Below are positions 61,316 through 64,000 of a stretch of DNA of 64,000 bases, piece by piece. Source of the DNA: an uncultured Anaerolineae bacterium (lineage in GTDB: Bacteria; Chloroflexota; Anaerolineae; Anaerolineales; Villigracilaceae); NCBI GenBank assembly GCA_903875215.1, contig CAIQVH010000017.1:123965-187964 (forward strand), written 5' to 3'. Both the position numbers and the translations under genes were made by a program. The notes under the pieces are model-generated. The model did not search any database. It was not told where the DNA came from and worked only from the letters and a program-made list of their open reading frames with translations. Each line of letters starts with the position of its first letter. The first letter of the stretch is position 1.

Positions 61316-62438
61316 TTTCTACAAAACCGGCCAGGATGCGGCGGGCGCGTTCAACCCAGGCGTAGTTGGCGGCGTCAGCGCGAGCCTGGCTGGCCAGGTC
61401 CGCACATCGTTGCGGATCTCCGAGCAGCGCTCGCAAGGCATCGGCCCACTGGCCCACCTCATCAGGCGCGCAGAAGACACAGTTGCGCTCGTTAAGCACT
61501 TCGTGAAACACCGGCAGGTCGCTTGCCAGGATGGCGCGGCCGGTTGCCAGGTACTCGAACATCTTCATCGGGCTGGAAACCTGGGCAGAATGACCGCCCC
61601 CACTGGAAATACCGATTTCGCGCCCGTAGGGCATCAACAACACGTCGGCGGCGGCCTGGTAAAGCGGCAGCTGCGCATTATGGATGAAGCCGGTGAAAAT
61701 CAGATTGGACACCCCCTGGGCGGCGGCCCGCGCCTGCCAGGTTTCCACGTCTGCCGGCTTGCCGCCCACCCAGAGAAACTGCGCCACCGGAAACTGCTTC
61801 GCCAGTTCGAGGAACAGTTCCGCGCCCCGGCCAGCGTACAGATGCCCGGCGCAGGCCACGGTAACAGCGGAAGGAAGCGCCAGGATGCGGCGGGCAGTGG
61901 GCGGGTCGGGAAGATCGGCAAAGCGCTCGAGGTCGACTCCGTTGGGGGCCAGGATCACATCCTGCGGGCGCAGAAAGGATCCATAGCGGTCATCCAGGGC
62001 ATTCTTTAAGGCGCGGGTGATGACGGTGATGCGTTTTCTGCCTTTGGCATCGCGGAAGTAGCGGTACCAGAACGGGCCAACCCGGCCTGAAGGCAGATCG
62101 TGCATTTCGAGGAGCACGGGCAGGCCGTGCAGCAGTCCGAGAACGGCGGATTGCAACGGCCAGACGTAGAGCAGGCCGGGATTGAGACGGGCAGCGCGGC
62201 GCACGGCGAGGAGAAAAAACAGCCGCCGCGATGCGCCGGGGAGGGTTTCAACCTGGAAGGGAGTGCGCAGGCCATAGAAGGAGGCCAGGTCGTCCCAACC
62301 AGGCCGGGCGCTGCTCTGCGGCACGAGCAGCGTCACATCGTGGCCCAACTGCGCCAGGGCGTGGACGGCTTTCAGGGCCTGGATGCTGTTGGCGGCGCTG
62401 GAAGGAACTTGCGAGGCGGAGATGGCGACGATTTTCAT
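61302..62438 (-). CDS. Glycosyltransferase family 4
   Basis: A 378-aa GT-B enzyme. MKIVAISASQVPSSAANSIQ at the N-terminus, APNGVDLERF (near 170), and a C-terminal EYLATGRAILASDLPVF block with the retaining acid identify the family. GREIGISSGGGHSAQVSSPMK near 280 is an unusual Gly/Ser-rich loop in place of the usual PSxxEG. The ATG at 62438 overlaps the flippase stop as ATGA. Confidence 0.88.
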   Translation of the reverse strand: MKIVAISASQVPSSAANSIQALKAVHALAQLGHDVTLLVPQSSARPGWDDLASFYGLRTPFQVETLPGASRRLFFLLAVRRAARLNPGLLYVWPLQSAVLGLLHGLPVLLEMHDLPSGRVGPFWYRYFRDAKGRKRITVITRALKNALDDRYGSFLRPQDVILAPNGVDLERFADLPDPPTARRILALPSAVTVACAGHLYAGRGAELFLELAKQFPVAQFLWVGGKPADVETWQARAAAQGVSNLIFTGFIHNAQLPLYQAAADVLLMPYGREIGISSGGGHSAQVSSPMKMFEYLATGRAILASDLPVFHEVLNERNCVFCAPDEVGQWADALRALLGDPQRCADLASQARADAANYAWVERARRILAGFVENDPQ

Positions 62439-63796
62439 ACGCGGGGCAGGACAGGTGATGGATTTTGCGCCTGGCGGGCCATTTCCAACAGCCCGCTCCA
62501 GACGGTGATTCCAACCGAGACGATGAAGTAGCCGGAGAGGATGGCAGCCAGATAGAGGTAGCCGTGCTGCGGAACCAGCCAGAAAATGAGCAGAAGTTCC
62601 ACGAGCCCGGAGCACAGCGCAATCAGCACGGGCAGGCCGGGGCGGCCCAGCGCCAGCAGCAGCGGGCGATTCCACTGAAAAATGCTGGCAAAGCCATAGC
62701 CGAACAGCAAAATCAGCAGGGCCGGGTAGGCGGGAGCGGCCTGGGGTTTGTACAGCCAGGGAATAAGAAACCAGCCGGTCAGCGCCAGGCCCAGGCCGAC
62801 GGTCAACACCACCGCGCCGGTCAGCAGGCTGACGCGCCGGAGCAGGCGTTTCGTGGCGGAAAAATCCTTCGCGGCGACGGTGTGGGTGATTTCGGTGTAG
62901 GTCGGCCAGATGAGCGGGTCGAGCGGCAGTAAGATCAGGTTGACGAGCGACTGCGCCAGCTTGAAATAGCCAACTTCGGTGGTGCTCAAAATGGCGGCCA
63001 GGTAGAGCGAGATGTTATCGCGGGTAAATAAAATCACCGTGCCATTCAGGTTGGTATTGACCATGAAAGCCAGCATCCCGCGCCGGTCTGGGAGAGCGGA
63101 AAAGGGCGTTTTCCACCAGTCTGCGCCAAGGGTTTGTGATGTTTCACGCCAGGCCAGAAAAGCCAGCCCTAGCCCGTTGACAGATTTGCCAAGCACGTAG
63201 GCGGCCACAACCATCCAGGCGCTGCCGCCGGTTAAATAGGCAAAGGCGACAATGGCGGTCACACTGACGCTCTGAATGATATTCACCAGTGAAATCTGCC
63301 CGAAGCGGCGGGCGGCCTGCAAAACCCCGGTGGAACTTTCGGCGATGAAGTTGGAGAGGAGAATCAGCCCGTAGAAACGGAATAACGCCCCGGTTGTGGG
63401 GTCTTTGGCGAGCAGGGCCGCCGCCAGCGGGGCAAAGGCCAGTAAAACGAGATATGCCAAAACGGAGGTCAGCGTCTCGGTCAGCATCGCCAGTTTCAGG
63501 CTGGCAGCTGCTTCGGATTTGTTGCCCTGTCCTAATGCGCCGCCGAAACGCTTGACCACCACCTCACTCATACGAAAGGTTAATAAGCGGTTGACGCCTG
63601 AAACAAAAACAATCACCACCCCGCTGACCAGCCCGTAGCCATCCATGCCCAGCAGGCGGGTTGCCAGCACCCCATTGACAAATCCCAGCCCGGCTGAAAT
63701 TACGTTGCTGCTCAACAGGCGGCTGCTGTTTTTGACAACGCGCTGAAGCAGCGCGTCGGAGTGCCAGGCGGAAGATAACTTGGTCAAAAAAGTCAT
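62435..63796 (-). CDS. Polysaccharide flippase (Wzx/MATE-like)
   Basis: A 453-aa protein with about twelve to fourteen helices and the N-terminus RVVKNSSRLLSSNVISAGLGFV typical in form of oligosaccharide flippases (first helix of PF01943/PF13440). RDNISLYLAAILSTTEVGYFKLAQSL near residue 255 is the second conserved region, given here in part: LSTTEVGYFKLAQSL. The ATG at 63796 is chosen because a terminator hairpin lies between it and earlier ATGs. It offers a second export route beside Wzm/Wzt. Confidence 0.87.
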   Translation of the reverse strand: MTFLTKLSSAWHSDALLQRVVKNSSRLLSSNVISAGLGFVNGVLATRLLGMDGYGLVSGVVIVFVSGVNRLLTFRMSEVVVKRFGGALGQGNKSEAAASLKLAMLTETLTSVLAYLVLLAFAPLAAALLAKDPTTGALFRFYGLILLSNFIAESSTGVLQAARRFGQISLVNIIQSVSVTAIVAFAYLTGGSAWMVVAAYVLGKSVNGLGLAFLAWRETSQTLGADWWKTPFSALPDRRGMLAFMVNTNLNGTVILFTRDNISLYLAAILSTTEVGYFKLAQSLVNLILLPLDPLIWPTYTEITHTVAAKDFSATKRLLRRVSLLTGAVVLTVGLGLALTGWFLIPWLYKPQAAPAYPALLILLFGYGFASIFQWNRPLLLALGRPGLPVLIALCSGLVELLLIFWLVPQHGYLYLAAILSGYFIVSVGITVWSGLLEMARQAQNPSPVLPRV

Positions 63797-63799
63797 GGC

Positions 63800-63837
63800 A
63801 AAAAGAAAGACGAAAGCAGAAAGAATTCTTTCGTCTT
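63800..63837 (-). terminator. Rho-independent-type terminator before the flippase gene
   Basis: AAGACGAAAG and CTTTCGTCTT form a perfect 10-bp stem around 11 bases, followed on the minus strand by TCTTTTT. It would end the transcript of the partial epimerase gene. Confidence 0.65.
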
Positions 63838-63846
63838 GCATCACTC

Positions 63847-64000
63847 CTAGGAGGTGAGGATTTCCTGCGCCCAATCGCGCTCGGCCAGGTACCACTCGAT
63901 CAGCTTCTGCGTCCCGGCGCGCATGTCGTACGCGGGGCTCCAGCCGAGCAGCTCGCGGGCTTTGGAGACATCCGCCCAGTTGGTGAACATATCCGCCGGG
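63847..64000 (-). CDS. NAD-dependent epimerase/dehydratase, C-terminal end (partial)
   Basis: The last 50 residues of a protein entering from the right edge. DMFTNWADVSKARELLGW followed by a SPAYDMRAGTQKLIEWY segment is the usual end of UDP-glucuronate/UDP-glucose 4-epimerase-type SDRs, where a helix with KAxxxLGxxP closes the substrate domain. The active site lies outside the window, so the exact reaction is unknown. Confidence 0.75.
   Translation of the reverse strand, partial: PADMFTNWADVSKARELLGWSPAYDMRAGTQKLIEWYLAERDWAQEILTS

Overview
The window is an almost uninterrupted cell-surface glycan locus from what looks like a member of the Chloroflexota (Anaerolineae-like). That placement is an inference from the style of the genes: fused sulfate adenylyltransferase/APS kinase, many polytopic GT-C-type glycosyltransferases, a small MYIDPNTGG membrane protein beside an alkaline-phosphatase-fold enzyme, and no LPS core genes. 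No rRNA, tRNA, CRISPR array or integrase is visible. About 57 genes are supported. All but four (12422-15130 and 43364-44296) lie on the minus strand, commonly with ATGA or TAATG overlaps that imply translational coupling.

Left part (1-12224, minus): a partial CMP-sugar cytidylyltransferase, a GT2, a GT-C membrane protein, a capsule-type GT-B, a PAPS-dependent sulfotransferase, and a first nonulosonate module (NeuB without SAF domain, NeuA-HAD fusion, SDR). A second GT-C protein and a bifunctional sulfate adenylyltransferase-APS kinase follow; the latter heads the run and makes PAPS. Divergent from it (12422-15130, plus): a 51-aa membrane protein, an alkaline-phosphatase-superfamily enzyme and a small sulfotransferase, behind a good sigma70-type promoter.

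Middle part (43250 down to 15131, minus): a winged-helix regulator at the head, then a GT87-like protein, two epimerases (one is GDP-fucose synthase), a Wzm/Wzt ABC exporter, a capsule-type GT, a methyltransferase and PseB. A second nonulosonate module follows (RmlD-like reductase, NeuB with SAF, SpsF-like cytidylyltransferase), then several GTs, a sulfotransferase, a Gfo/Idh oxidoreductase and a sulfatase-fold protein.

Right part (64000 down to 44300, minus): end of an epimerase, a Wzx-type flippase, GT4, two GT39-like proteins, GDP-mannose 4,6-dehydratase with its own promoter and terminator, then a tightly coupled run of GT-C proteins, a DPM1-like GT2, two UPF0104-type membrane proteins, an HprK-like kinase and a GT4. 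Together these genes could make and export a fucosylated, sulfated glycan carrying nonulosonic acid. Upstream steps (aminotransferase, N-acetyltransferase, hydrolysing epimerase) are not in the window.

The most interesting signals are: (1) a 13-bp pseudo-palindrome TTCAGnCnTTGAA at three promoters (sat-cysC, the regulator, gmd), twice abutting an identical -10 box in identical geometry; (2) families of small intergenic repeats that bracket two hitchhiker-type genes (GIY-YIG nuclease, four-helix-bundle protein) and also sit in frame inside several biosynthetic genes; (3) a sulfatase-fold protein with Thr where the formylglycine Cys/Ser should be; and (4) paired nonulosonate synthesis and sulfation modules.
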